Shown: positions 16,909 through 25,040, counted from the stretch's first letter. The stretch: 64,000 bases of DNA from Candidatus Bathyanammoxibius amoris (GCA_024451685.1 JAMXCW010000001.1:186001-250000), one strand, 5' to 3'. Notes: generated from the letters alone by a model not told the origin. Numbers and translations are program-made.

Positions 16909-17537
16909 AATATGCTGGTGAAAAGCCTCGCAAAAAAGAATATCGGCGTGCCGAGAACGCTGCGGAAGACCGGCACATGGAATATCGGGCCAAGGGCGAT
17001 GAGGCCCAGTAGTATGAAGGGGCTGTAGCCGCTTATATGTTCGTACTGGGGTATAAGATTCCTGGGCAGGAGGCCCCTCAGTATGTGAGAACCGTCCAGG
17101 GGATAAAGTGGCAGCAGATTAAAAAAGCATAGTGAAAGGTTTATTATAAGCCCCATGCGCAGAAAGTCGAACAGGTAACTGCGGGCGGGTATAAGGGAGT
17201 TTTCTACGGATACCTGCAGTATAATGCCTATTACCAGGGCGGTTATCAAGTTGGACATCGGTCCGCATGCGGAGACAATCATATCGTCCCTGAGCGGATG
17301 TCTGAAGTTGCGCGAGTTTACGGGCACGGGCTTACCCCACCCAAAATGTGCTATAAAGAGGCAGAGCGTGCCGATGGGGTCAAGGTGGGCGATGGGGTTT
17401 AGCGTCAGACGGCCTTCCAACCTTGCCGTAGCGTCGCCCAGTTTGTCGGCGGCGTAGGCGTGGGAGAATTCGTGCACCGTAATGGCTATAAGTATCACCG
17501 GCAGAAGGACAAGTATAAAATACGGGTCTCCGAACAT
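16905..17537 (-). CDS. Site-2-protease-like M50 metalloprotease
   Basis: A 210-residue multi-pass membrane protein of the M50 family. The zinc motif H22-E23-F-S-H26 lies in the first membrane segment, and the third ligand is in 'NLLPLYPLDGSHIL'. The short form without PDZ or CBS domains matches the YwhC-like group often found next to scpA. It cuts substrates within the inner membrane; the substrate is unknown. It is the first gene of a three-gene overlapping operon (protease-scpA-trm112). Confidence 0.9.
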   Translation of the reverse strand: MFGDPYFILVLLPVILIAITVHEFSHAYAADKLGDATARLEGRLTLNPIAHLDPIGTLCLFIAHFGWGKPVPVNSRNFRHPLRDDMIVSACGPMSNLITALVIGIILQVSVENSLIPARSYLFDFLRMGLIINLSLCFFNLLPLYPLDGSHILRGLLPRNLIPQYEHISGYSPFILLGLIALGPIFHVPVFRSVLGTPIFFFARLFTSIL

Positions 17538-17766
17538 GTAGTCCGGATTCTAGCATCTGTGTATAACCGTGTCAAGGTCAAGAAAAGGATTTATCGCGGA
17601 TTTGCCGGTAATGAATAACCTGACACGCAAAGGCACACACCCTCGTGAGTCTGACCCGGGTTGATTAAATTGTATAGTGGGGTTATATCTTGCCAAGCGG
17701 GAAGGGTTTTGCTAAAATGCCGCGCTGATTTGTACTTTTATGTGAGTGTTCAGCACTTGGTGACAA

Positions 17767-18660
17767 ATGCTTAGAACAAATGTCGAGGAGTTAGTCAGTA
17801 TCTCTGTGTTTGGTGAGGTTGCCAGCCCCGTATCGGATTCCTCCCCGTACACCGTGAGTGCAGAGGGGCAACCCGTCGTCTTGCCGGGTGTCGGGGGGAT
17901 TACGTACAACGTGAAGGTGGGCGACACCGCGGTCAACTGGGCGGCTGACCACGTTGAGCCGGGGGTGTCTGTCAAGAACACCAACAAGGAGGCAAACGCG
18001 GCGCTGAACCTCCTTGCGTGTGTGGGTAACCGTGCCTGGGTCTCTTCCGGCGACGCCAAGGGCGGCGAGGGAGTCGTCACGGGCAAGCACGGGGGTATAG
18101 AGCACGTGCTTATGGACTTTGCCGACGACGTCCTTGAGAAGCTTGCCATTGGAGACAAGATAATGGTAAGGGGGCAAGGGGTTGGGCTTAAGTTCCTGGA
18201 CTATCCGGAGGTAAAGATAATGAACCTCACCCCGGAAGCCCTGAACGCCATACCCATAAAGGTAGAGAAAGGCACGCTTCTTATTCCCGTTACACATCAG
18301 GTACCCGCCGGAATTATGGGCTCAGGCCTGGGTTCACACCACAGCTACCGCGGCGATTATGACATACAACTCTTTGACGAAACGACGGTGAAAGAATATA
18401 ATCTGAGAAAGCTTAACCTGGGTGACCTGGTGGCCATAATGGATGCGGATCACTCTTTTGGCAGGATATTCCGTAAGGGCGCAGTCACGGTGGGCGTTGT
18501 CGTCCACACCAACAGTGTAACTGCCGGACACGGTCCGGGTGTCACCACGCTCTTCACCTCGTCAAAGGGGAGGATTAAGCCGGAAAAGGATACAACGGCG
18601 AACATAGCCAGGTATATGAATTTAGGTTGTTTCAGGCCACAAAAGGGAAGGAAAAAGTAA
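17767..18660 (+). CDS. DUF4438-like protein, function unknown
   Basis: A 297-residue soluble protein that resembles DUF4438 proteins known from Thermotoga and other anaerobes. Visible blocks are 'PVVLPGVGGITYNVKVGDTAVNWAADHVEPGVS', a Gly/His segment 'VTGKHGGIEHVLMDF', 'IMGSGLGSHHSYRGDYDIQLFD' and 'VHTNSVTAGHGPGVTTLFTS'. The recurring Asp and His residues suggest a metal site, but this is an inference. It is the first plus-strand gene after the minus-strand block. The DUF1858 gene follows 21 bp later, so the two are likely co-transcribed. Confidence 0.65.
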   Translation: MLRTNVEELVSISVFGEVASPVSDSSPYTVSAEGQPVVLPGVGGITYNVKVGDTAVNWAADHVEPGVSVKNTNKEANAALNLLACVGNRAWVSSGDAKGGEGVVTGKHGGIEHVLMDFADDVLEKLAIGDKIMVRGQGVGLKFLDYPEVKIMNLTPEALNAIPIKVEKGTLLIPVTHQVPAGIMGSGLGSHHSYRGDYDIQLFDETTVKEYNLRKLNLGDLVAIMDADHSFGRIFRKGAVTVGVVVHTNSVTAGHGPGVTTLFTSSKGRIKPEKDTTANIARYMNLGCFRPQKGRKK

Positions 18661-18681
18661 CAGGGAGGGTTTACTTAGCTG

Positions 18682-19164
18682 ATGGAGATAACCAAGGATA
18701 CCAAGGTGGCGGATTTAGTGAGGGAACAGCCGAGGGCTACGATAGTATTCAAACGAAACGGTTTTTTCACACTGATGGCTCGCGTCCAGGGTGGCTCTCT
18801 TGACGATTTGACCGTAGAGAAGGCCTGTGGGCAGCAGGGTGCCGACATGGAAAAACTGCTTGCAGACCTGAGGGAAGAGGTCTCCGGCTGCTCTCACACC
18901 TCCGAAGAGACACAGACGGACACCGGAGAGATTAAGATCCACAAGAAAATGAAGACCACAGAGGTTACGGACAACTATCCCGCGGCCAAGAGTGTTTTTG
19001 TAAAGCATTTCGGCAAGGGATGTTTCGACTGTCCTGCCTTTGGTACGGAAGACATCGGGTTTGCCTGCTTGATGCACAACACTAATGTTGGCATGTTCGT
19101 CAACGAGTGTATAGAGGCGGTGAAAAAGGAGCGGGAAGCGAAGACGGGCGCAGGTTCTAACTAA
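18682..19164 (+). CDS. Two-domain DUF1858 protein
   Basis: A 160-residue protein with two copies of the DUF1858 fold. Copy one (about residues 5-63) starts 'KDTKVADLVREQPRATIVFKRNGF' but lacks the cysteines. Copy two (about 92-152) has 'YPAAKSVFVKHFGKGCFDCPAFG' and 'IGFACLMHN', with the usual CxxC plus a third Cys. DUF1858 often accompanies iron-sulfur or hybrid-cluster proteins, and the intact copy could bind a metal or cluster. The ATG follows AGGGAGG. It lies 21 bp behind the DUF4438-like gene, possibly as one transcription unit. The exact role is unknown. Confidence 0.7.
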   Translation: MEITKDTKVADLVREQPRATIVFKRNGFFTLMARVQGGSLDDLTVEKACGQQGADMEKLLADLREEVSGCSHTSEETQTDTGEIKIHKKMKTTEVTDNYPAAKSVFVKHFGKGCFDCPAFGTEDIGFACLMHNTNVGMFVNECIEAVKKEREAKTGAGSN

Positions 19165-19179
19165 AACATCACCCCCAGC

Positions 19180-19773
19180 TTACCTCAACTTGGACAGGTC
19201 AAAGTTGAACTGGATCTCGTCCCCTTCAGGCTTAACCACCGAGAGCGTTACCTCCGAGTTTGGGTCAAGGCCCTCAACCGGAAACTGGTAGACGCACGCC
19301 GCTACGTAATAGGGGCTTTCGGGGAAGTAAACGCTGTCTTCACACATGTTCGGCTGAAACTCATAGGAAGCGGCCACAACGCGGTCTCCAAAGCGCAGCG
19401 TCGACGGCCTATAATAATTATAATACATCGAGTCTGTCAGTACCGTAACGGAAAACATCAGAAAATCAGATTTTGAGAGGGCCTTTTTTATCTCTTGTGG
19501 ACTTAGTTCCCTGTTCTCAAGGGCGGCCTTACGGGCCTTGTAGGCAAGGTTGTGAAATTCATCGTAAAGGGTTGCCCAGCCCACTTTCTCGCCCAGACTG
19601 ACGGTCCATTCCTTCGAAAAGTCTAACATAGGCGTTGTCTTACCCGCCTTGCCGTACTCGATGGCCTCCTTAATCTGAGCCGGTGTCAGATGAACCAGCA
19701 TTGCCTCGGCCCGGGTACATAAGACCAGGCACACAAAGGCTATAGCAAAAAACGTCGTTACTCTGCATAACAT
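19180..19773 (-). CDS. Secreted protein of unknown function
   Basis: A 197-residue protein with a signal peptide ('RVTTFFAIAFVCLVLCTRAEA', cleavage expected after AEA). The start is the ATG giving MLCRVTT, since GGAGAAG lies before it; a longer frame exists to 19818. The mature part begins 'MLVHLTPAQIKEAIEYGKAGK' and ends with a beta-rich region ('SEVTLSVVKPEGDEIQFNFDLSKLR'). No catalytic motif was recognised. It is probably periplasmic. It faces the DUF1858 gene tail to tail and diverges from the MerR-like gene. Confidence 0.6.
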   Translation of the reverse strand: MLCRVTTFFAIAFVCLVLCTRAEAMLVHLTPAQIKEAIEYGKAGKTTPMLDFSKEWTVSLGEKVGWATLYDEFHNLAYKARKAALENRELSPQEIKKALSKSDFLMFSVTVLTDSMYYNYYRPSTLRFGDRVVAASYEFQPNMCEDSVYFPESPYYVAACVYQFPVEGLDPNSEVTLSVVKPEGDEIQFNFDLSKLR

Positions 19774-19881
19774 GGTCTCTTCTTCTCCAAAGGGGGCTAT
19801 TTTCGGGCAATATAACACCAGCGCCTATCGGGCGTCAATATATATTAAAGAAGGCGAATGGAAAAAACAAAATATTTCACC

Positions 19882-19921
19882 TTGACAAATTGATGTTACA
19901 TGTTAAACTTTAAACAAGTTT
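19882..19921 (+). promoter_or_regulatory. Promoter and operator-like repeat before the MerR/HicB-like gene
   Basis: TTGACA (19882-19887) is followed after 16 bases by TAAACT (19904-19909). An inverted repeat AAACTT-N5-AAGTTT (19905-19921) covers the -10 region, so a bound regulator would block or adjust transcription. Self-regulation by the downstream protein is plausible but inferred. Confidence 0.45.
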
Positions 19922-19974
19922 GTTTTTAAAAAACACTAAATGGTTCACTTGTTCAACTTTAGGTGGGTGGGGAG

Positions 19975-20595
19975 ATGGCTAACTTTAACACAAAAGCGGT
20001 ATGTAGTGTAATCGGCATAACGCCGAGGCAGGTTCAGTATTGGGACGAAACCAGTTTTATTAAGCCTTCAATAAGGCAGGCGACGGGCCACGGGAGCAGC
20101 AGGTTGTACTCCTTTCTCGACCTGGTGCAGATGCGCGTGGCAAAGACCCTGTTGGATGGAGGGGTCAGTTTGCAGAAGATCAGGAAGAGTTTAGAGTTTC
20201 TCAGGGCCCATGCCCCGGAGGTAAAAAACCCGCTCGCAGAGTTGCGGTTTATTACCGACGGCGACGCCATCTTTGTCCTTACAAGGGACAAAGAGAAGAT
20301 AGTCGATGCCCTGAAAGGCGGCCAGCTGATCTTTAGCATTGCCCTTGGCGATTTAGTGAAGGAATTAAACGGCCAGGTGCAGAAGTTTATTGTCAGGAAG
20401 GAAAAGCTGATTGATGTAAGTGGTGTTCAATTCAAGGTGCAGTTGGAATCAGACCCCGAGGGTTCTGGTTTTCTCGCACGGTGTCTCGCAATGAACCATA
20501 CGTGTATGGGAGAGACTGAGGAACAGGCCCTGGAAATAATGAAGGAGACTTTGCGCAAGGGAATACAGGAACAGGCAAAAGATATGGTAAGCTAG
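19975..20595 (+). CDS. MerR-type HTH regulator fused to a HicB-like domain
   Basis: A 206-residue protein. The N-terminal 70 residues are a MerR-type winged helix ('AVCSVIGITPRQVQYWDETSFIKPS', 'LYSFLDLVQMRVAKTLLDGGVSLQKIRK'). A middle region of about 60 residues links to a C-terminal HicB-like fold ('FKVQLESDPEGSGFLARC', 'GETEEQALEIMKETLRKGI'). MerR proteins bind DNA as dimers at promoters; HicB folds usually form the antitoxin part of HicAB. No hicA-like toxin gene lies next to it. The ATG at 19975 is preferred to the GTG at 19963, which would overlap the purine-rich ribosome binding site. Confidence 0.7.
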   Translation: MANFNTKAVCSVIGITPRQVQYWDETSFIKPSIRQATGHGSSRLYSFLDLVQMRVAKTLLDGGVSLQKIRKSLEFLRAHAPEVKNPLAELRFITDGDAIFVLTRDKEKIVDALKGGQLIFSIALGDLVKELNGQVQKFIVRKEKLIDVSGVQFKVQLESDPEGSGFLARCLAMNHTCMGETEEQALEIMKETLRKGIQEQAKDMVS

Positions 20596-20597
20596 AG

Positions 20598-20693
20598 TTT
20601 AGTGCCGTGGCTTCCCAAAAACTCGTGGCGGTTTTTCTCCTCTTTTCAGAGTCATGAGTACCCTCCTCTAAAGCTGCGGCACTAAATTTTTTT
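20598..20693. repeat. Inverted-repeat element with terminator-like end and embedded mini-ORF
   Basis: TTTAGTGCCG (20598-20607) and CGGCACTAAA (20677-20686) are perfect 10-bp inverted repeats; inside them GCTT and AAGC pair after a two-base mismatch. T7 follows on the plus strand, so the element can end transcription of the MerR/HicB-like gene. In the other direction the loop carries GAGGAGGG and a short ORF (next entry). The size (about 89 bp) and ends resemble a tiny non-autonomous element; no target-site duplication was identified. Confidence 0.55.
20599..20655 (-). CDS. Possible 18-residue basic peptide inside the inverted-repeat element
   Basis: On the minus strand GAGGAGGG is followed after about six bases by ATG and 17 further codons before TAA, giving M-T-L-K-R-G-E-K-P-P-R-V-F-G-K-P-R-H. 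The stop codon lies in the outer inverted repeat. The ribosome binding site is strong and the peptide is basic and Pro-rich. Whether it is translated is unknown; it may simply be part of a mobile or regulatory element. Confidence 0.3.
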   Translation of the reverse strand: MTLKRGEKPPRVFGKPRH

Positions 20694-20772
20694 GCTTATA
20701 TGCGGAGGGGGGGGGGAATTCCCTGAAGAAAACGTTAAGCTTGTAGCGCGACGCAAAAGGCCCCTGAAATCC

Positions 20773-21441
20773 CTACCGTGTGAGTACCTTTATAGGGTAA
20801 GTCGGCACAGGCTGACCGCTGATTTTAAGTGCCCTTTCCCTCATTGCCAGCAACCCCTTTGGAAGTTCGCTTTCCAGAACCCAGGCCATTATTGTATGAG
20901 GTACGGGGAAGTTGGGCTCCGCCTCCACCTCCATGGTAAAGACGGTACTCTTGGAGTGTACCGGCTCCAGTTTCCAGTATCCTTTGTACGTCTTCATGTT
21001 GCCGGAGTAACTGTCAAAAACAATCCGGTTCGGGGGCTCCTCCTTTATCTCCAACCCCAGGTGCATTGTCAGCGGGAAGTATCTGTACGTCTGTTCCAGG
21101 AATACCTTGTCCCCCTTCCTGTCTGCGATGGTGCACTTTTTCAGGTGCGGCACGTACTCGTCCAAGCCTTTGTAATCGGTAAGCACACGCCACAGGATCT
21201 TCTGGGGCACCTCTACAAACAGAGAGACCTTCAGCTTGATGGGCCACGAGCCGGAGGTTTTTTCTTTGATTATCACCAGCTGGCCCCTCTTAGGTGAATC
21301 ATCCGCCGCGCCCTGCGCCTGGGTCTGGCCCTTCTTATGTGAATCATCCGCCGCGCCCCGCGCCTGAGAGGGAAGTAAGAGTATGCAGAGGAGAAAGATA
21401 AGGAGCCGGGGCGGTCGTGGCGAGTACTGCTTGAGTGACAT
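20773..21441 (-). CDS. Exported SRPBCC (START/polyketide-cyclase-like) protein
   Basis: A 222-residue protein with an N-terminal hydrophobic signal ('RLLIFLLCILLLPSQARG'), a short linker and an SRPBCC lipid/ligand-binding fold ('VSLFVEVPQKILWRVLTDYKGLDEYVPHLKKC', 'LEIKEEPPNRIVFDS', 'GYWKLEPV'). Proteins of this type bind hydrophobic ligands such as quinones; the ligand here is unknown. The linker contains a 45-bp tandem duplication (21281-21321 and 21326-21366) encoding GAADDS-x-K-x-G-Q twice. The start ATG at 21441 is used because the longer open frame upstream reads through the 5' end of arcC on the other strand. Confidence 0.65.
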   Translation of the reverse strand: MSLKQYSPRPPRLLIFLLCILLLPSQARGAADDSHKKGQTQAQGAADDSPKRGQLVIIKEKTSGSWPIKLKVSLFVEVPQKILWRVLTDYKGLDEYVPHLKKCTIADRKGDKVFLEQTYRYFPLTMHLGLEIKEEPPNRIVFDSYSGNMKTYKGYWKLEPVHSKSTVFTMEVEAEPNFPVPHTIMAWVLESELPKGLLAMRERALKISGQPVPTYPIKVLTR

Positions 21442-21634
21442 GGTTGTGGCTCTTTTACAAGTGTTAATCCTGCGCCCCCTCACGGTCAAAAAAGATAATA
21501 CCCCTTTTCTCGCCACCGTGTCAAGGTCCAGGAGAGCGGGCTCGCCCTTAAGGTTATTTTGTGTGTGTCCTTTCCCGTTGCGCGCACGGTATTGCGGCAG
21601 TAGAATACCGTTTTGTTTCAGGAGAGCCTGACAC

Positions 21635-22585
21635 ATGGCCATCAAAAAAGCGGTCATTGCCTTCGGCGGTAACGCAATCCTTAAGCAGGGGGAGAGGGGA
21701 ACCATCCGGGAACAGCTCACGCACTGCCGTGAGACATGTGACGCGCTGCTTGACATCGTAGGCACGGGGTATGAGCTTGTTATAGTGCACGGCAACGGCC
21801 CCCAGGTGGGCAACATGCTCCTGCGCGCGGAAGGGGTGCGCGGAAAAGTGCCGGAACTGCCCCTTGACGTCTGTGTCGCCGCGACGCAGGGTACGATGGG
21901 GTTTATGCTTGAGATAGAGATGCGCAACCGGTTGAAGGAACGCGGGCTTGACAAAGAGGTGACCACGCTTATGACCCAGGTGGTCATTGACCCCGACAGG
22001 GAGAGGTTCGAACATCCCACGAAACCTGTAGGACCGTTTTACGACGAAGAACGTGCCGGGGAACTGAGGCGCGAAAGGCACTGGGATATTGTAGAAGACA
22101 GCCACAGGGGATTTCGCCGTGTTGTAGCTTCACCAAGACCGGTCGAGATACTGGGAATCGAGACAATCCGGTCGCTTATTAACAAGCGACACATCGTTAT
22201 CGCGGCAGGCGGGGGCGGCGTACCCGTCCTGAGAAGAAACGGCGAACGTCTTAGCGGCGTAGAGGCGGTAATTGACAAGGACTATACGGCCGGTCTGATG
22301 GCACGTGAGGTGGGGGCGGAGCTGTTAATCGTCCTTACCCGTGTGGAGAGTGTGTGCGTAAATTTTGGTGGTCCTGATGAAAAACCCCTGCGGCGCATCA
22401 CCACCGCCGAGGCCAGGGACTATCTTGCGCGGGGTGAATTCCCGGCGGGTAGTATGGCCCCAAAGATTTCCGCGGCCCTTGAATTCGTAGAGGCAACGGG
22501 CCATCAGGTGTTGATAACCGCCGCCGGGACTCTCAAGCCCGCCATGGACGGTCTCACCGGCACCAGGATAGTAAAGGGCAGTTAG
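21635..22585 (+). CDS. arcC: Carbamate kinase
   Basis: A 316-residue amino acid kinase family enzyme. 'VIAFGGNAIL' at the N-terminus, 'IVHGNGPQVGNMLLRAE', 'VVASPRP', 'VIAAGGGGVPV' and 'AVIDKDYTAGLMA' match carbamate kinases. It makes ATP from carbamoyl phosphate and ADP, or the reverse. AGGAGA precedes the ATG. No arginine deiminase or ornithine carbamoyltransferase gene lies next to it; instead a P-loop protein of the cyclic 2,3-diphosphoglycerate synthetase type follows about 90 bp downstream. Confidence 0.95.
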   Translation: MAIKKAVIAFGGNAILKQGERGTIREQLTHCRETCDALLDIVGTGYELVIVHGNGPQVGNMLLRAEGVRGKVPELPLDVCVAATQGTMGFMLEIEMRNRLKERGLDKEVTTLMTQVVIDPDRERFEHPTKPVGPFYDEERAGELRRERHWDIVEDSHRGFRRVVASPRPVEILGIETIRSLINKRHIVIAAGGGGVPVLRRNGERLSGVEAVIDKDYTAGLMAREVGAELLIVLTRVESVCVNFGGPDEKPLRRITTAEARDYLARGEFPAGSMAPKISAALEFVEATGHQVLITAAGTLKPAMDGLTGTRIVKGS

Positions 22586-22675
22586 TACGCACAGCAGCAT
22601 CAATTTAGAGCTTCTTCGGCACCTTCAGTGCATCAGAACGACGTTTTTGGGAATCTTCGCAAGGGTTTTCATATC

Positions 22676-24013
22676 ATGAAAAAAGACCGGGTTATAATCA
22701 TGGGCGCGGCGGGCAGGGATTTCCATAATTTTAACCTTTGCTTCCGCAAAGACCCGGAAAACTCGCGGGTGGTCGCCTTTACCGCCGCGCAGATACCCGG
22801 AATAAGCCGCAGGAGGTATCCCCCCTCCCTCGCGGGTAAACACTACCCGCGCGGAATCCCAATCTATCCCGAAGAAAGATTGGTTGAGCTTATACGTAAG
22901 CATAAGGTGAACAAGGTGGTGCTTGCCTACAGCGACCTGCCGTACGCTGAGGTTATGAAGAAAGACGCGCTGGTGAATGCGGCCGGCGCGGATTTCGTGC
23001 TGCTTGGACCTGCCGGGACCATGCTCAAATCAAAAAAACCCGTGGTCGCCGTCACCGCCGTTCGCACGGGCTGCGGCAAGAGCTCTACTACCAGAAAGAT
23101 AGCGGGACTCTTGAAAAAAATGGGCGTGCGTCCCGTAGTGGTGCGTCACCCCATGCCATACGGCGACCTTGAGAAACAGACCTGCCAGCGTTTTGTGAAC
23201 TACGATGACCTGGACCGCCATAACTGTACCATCGAAGAACGGGAGGAGTACGAACCGCTGATAGACAGGGGTTTCACGGTCTATGCCGGTGTGGACTACG
23301 GCAAGATACTCAGGCGCGCGGAGCGTGAGGCCGACGTGATTATCTGGGACGGGGGGAATAACGACTTCCCGTTCTTCCGTCCTGATTTATATATCACGCT
23401 GGTCGACCCCCACCGTCCCGGACACGAGGTCTCGTACTATCCCGGCGAGATAAACCTGAGAAGCGCCGACGTGATTATTATTAACAAGATAAAGACCGCC
23501 AAAAAGAGCGGGGTAAGACAGGTGGAAAAAAACATCCGTGAGTGCAACCCCGGTGCCGTGGTTATCCACGCGAGCCTTGCCATAACCATAGACTGCCCGG
23601 AGTGCGTGGAGCGTAAGAAGGTGCTTGTGGTGGAGGACGGCCCCACGCTCACCCACGGCGGGATGGCCTACGGCGCCGGCACGTTCGCGGCGAAGAGGTA
23701 TAATTCCCGCATAGTAGACCCCCGGCCCTGCCTGACAGGTTCACTCAAAAAAGTTTTCCGGCAGTACCCGCATCTGTCCAAGGTCCTGCCCGCCATGGGC
23801 TACGGGCCGAAACAGCTTGAGGAACTGCGCCGGGTCATAGACTGCGTGAGGTGCGACGCCGTCATATCCGCCACCCCCACCGACCTCTCACGTATTATAG
23901 ACTGCAACAAACCTATCGTCCGCGTGGACTACAAGCTTGAGGAAATAAAGGGCCCCGGCCGCCCCGGCCTCAGAAAGGTCCTGAAGGAGTTTCTTGCCCG
24001 CCACGGATTGTAA
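22676..24013 (+). CDS. Cyclic 2,3-diphosphoglycerate synthetase-like P-loop protein
   Basis: A 445-residue protein. The N-terminus 'RVIIMGAAGRDFHNFN' begins a Rossmann-like domain, followed by a P-loop domain with 'VTAVRTGCGKSSTTRKIAGLL' (Walker A near residue 130) and 'DVIIWDGGNNDFPFF' (Walker B-like). This resembles proteins annotated as cyclic 2,3-diphosphoglycerate synthetase or as GTPases in archaea and anaerobic bacteria. Several Cys ('IDCPECVERKK', 'IDCVRCDAV') are notable. The start is the second in-frame ATG (MKKDRV), since the family begins there; a longer start at 22628 cannot be excluded. It follows arcC and could act on a phosphorylated or carbamoyl substrate, but this is an inference from position. 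Confidence 0.7.
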   Translation: MKKDRVIIMGAAGRDFHNFNLCFRKDPENSRVVAFTAAQIPGISRRRYPPSLAGKHYPRGIPIYPEERLVELIRKHKVNKVVLAYSDLPYAEVMKKDALVNAAGADFVLLGPAGTMLKSKKPVVAVTAVRTGCGKSSTTRKIAGLLKKMGVRPVVVRHPMPYGDLEKQTCQRFVNYDDLDRHNCTIEEREEYEPLIDRGFTVYAGVDYGKILRRAEREADVIIWDGGNNDFPFFRPDLYITLVDPHRPGHEVSYYPGEINLRSADVIIINKIKTAKKSGVRQVEKNIRECNPGAVVIHASLAITIDCPECVERKKVLVVEDGPTLTHGGMAYGAGTFAAKRYNSRIVDPRPCLTGSLKKVFRQYPHLSKVLPAMGYGPKQLEELRRVIDCVRCDAVISATPTDLSRIIDCNKPIVRVDYKLEEIKGPGRPGLRKVLKEFLARHGL

Positions 24014-24279
24014 GGTTGTGGCATAAGCCTGTGACTGCCTGTCTGAAATAAAGTATTTCTCAAATGTGTTTGTTTCAGTATAATACCCCTCTTTTACCGC
24101 TTTTTATGTCTTCTTCCCCCGTAGTTTTTCGAGCGGCGACAGGAGGATATACACGCATGCTGATGACGTTATGTCATATTATATAGATGCATTAGTGAAG
24201 GTCCTGAAGTGCAGCACAAAGCCTGGATTCGCGTATTGTTTGTACGAAGTGATTATGTCCGGGTTTATTAGGGACGTAA
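24014..24279. other. Intergenic region before yggS with a possible mini-ORF
   Basis: AGGAGG at 24141-24146 precedes an ATG at 24157 that opens only nine codons (MLMTLCHII) before TAG at 24184-24186. The strong ribosome binding site on so short an ORF suggests a leader peptide, a decayed gene start, or chance. The remaining bases up to yggS show no clear terminator. Confidence 0.25.
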
Positions 24280-25026
24280 ATGATGATGAACCCACTTCTC
24301 ACTGTTAAGTCGGAAGAAGAGGCAAGGGAGACCCTGAGCCGCAACCTGGAAGAAATTCGCTCAAGGATAGACGCCGCGTGCGCCTGTTCAGGGCGTGACC
24401 CGGAGTCCATAAAGCTTGTACTCTCAACCAAGTACGTTGATGCAAGTGTCGTAAGGCTGCTCTATAAGCTGGGTGTCAGCGACGTGGGCGAGAACCGCAT
24501 ACAGGATACGCAGCAAAAACAAGAACTCCTGTCGGACCTCCCCGTCAGGTGGCACATGTTCGGCCACCTGCAACGCAACAAGGTGAAAAAAGCCCTGAAA
24601 TTTTTTGAGCTGATACACTCGGTCGAGAACCTGCCGCTGGCGGAGGAGATTGACAAGGTCTCGCGGGGCATGGGCAGGCGGACAAAAATCCTGGTAGAGG
24701 TCAACGTCAGCGGTGAGCCGCAGAAATACGGGCTCAGGCCGGAGGAGACTTCGGCTTTTATGGAAAAACTCGGCCCCATGCGGGGCATTCAGGTGCTTGG
24801 CCTCATGGCAATGACCCCGCTTATGGAGATAGACGACGTTGATACGGAGCTCTGCAGGGGCATCTTCCGTGGCCTCAGGCAGCTATCAGAAGACATAGAA
24901 GGAACTGGTATAGAGAATATAAAGATGCAGTACCTCTCGATGGGCATGACACAGGACTTTGAGATAGCGGTGGAGGAGGGGTCAAACCTCTTAAGGATTG
25001 GTTCCGCCGTGTTCAGGGGAATTTAG
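24280..25026 (+). CDS. yggS: Pyridoxal-phosphate homeostasis protein (YggS/PLPBP family)
   Basis: A 248-residue single-domain TIM-barrel protein. The PLP lysine lies in 'IKLVLSTKYVDASVVRLLY', and 'VSDVGENRIQD', 'WHMFGHLQRNKVK', 'VEVNVSGEPQKYGL', 'GLMAMTP' and 'LSMGMTQDFEIAVEEGSNLLRIGSAVFRG' are the family hallmarks. It buffers free pyridoxal phosphate and influences amino acid and keto acid pools. The residue before the PLP lysine is Thr, where many members have Val-Ser-Lys, a common variant. It begins with three consecutive ATG codons. yggU follows 14 bp later, a pairing seen in many bacteria. Confidence 0.93.
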   Translation: MMMNPLLTVKSEEEARETLSRNLEEIRSRIDAACACSGRDPESIKLVLSTKYVDASVVRLLYKLGVSDVGENRIQDTQQKQELLSDLPVRWHMFGHLQRNKVKKALKFFELIHSVENLPLAEEIDKVSRGMGRRTKILVEVNVSGEPQKYGLRPEETSAFMEKLGPMRGIQVLGLMAMTPLMEIDDVDTELCRGIFRGLRQLSEDIEGTGIENIKMQYLSMGMTQDFEIAVEEGSNLLRIGSAVFRGI

Positions 25027-25040
25027 CAAAAATTTTTTCG

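Noticed and set aside
21442-22020. N-terminal extension of the SRPBCC gene across the start of arcC
   Set aside because: The extra residues are the antisense reading of the well-supported carbamate kinase gene; the signal peptide begins at the ATG at 21441.
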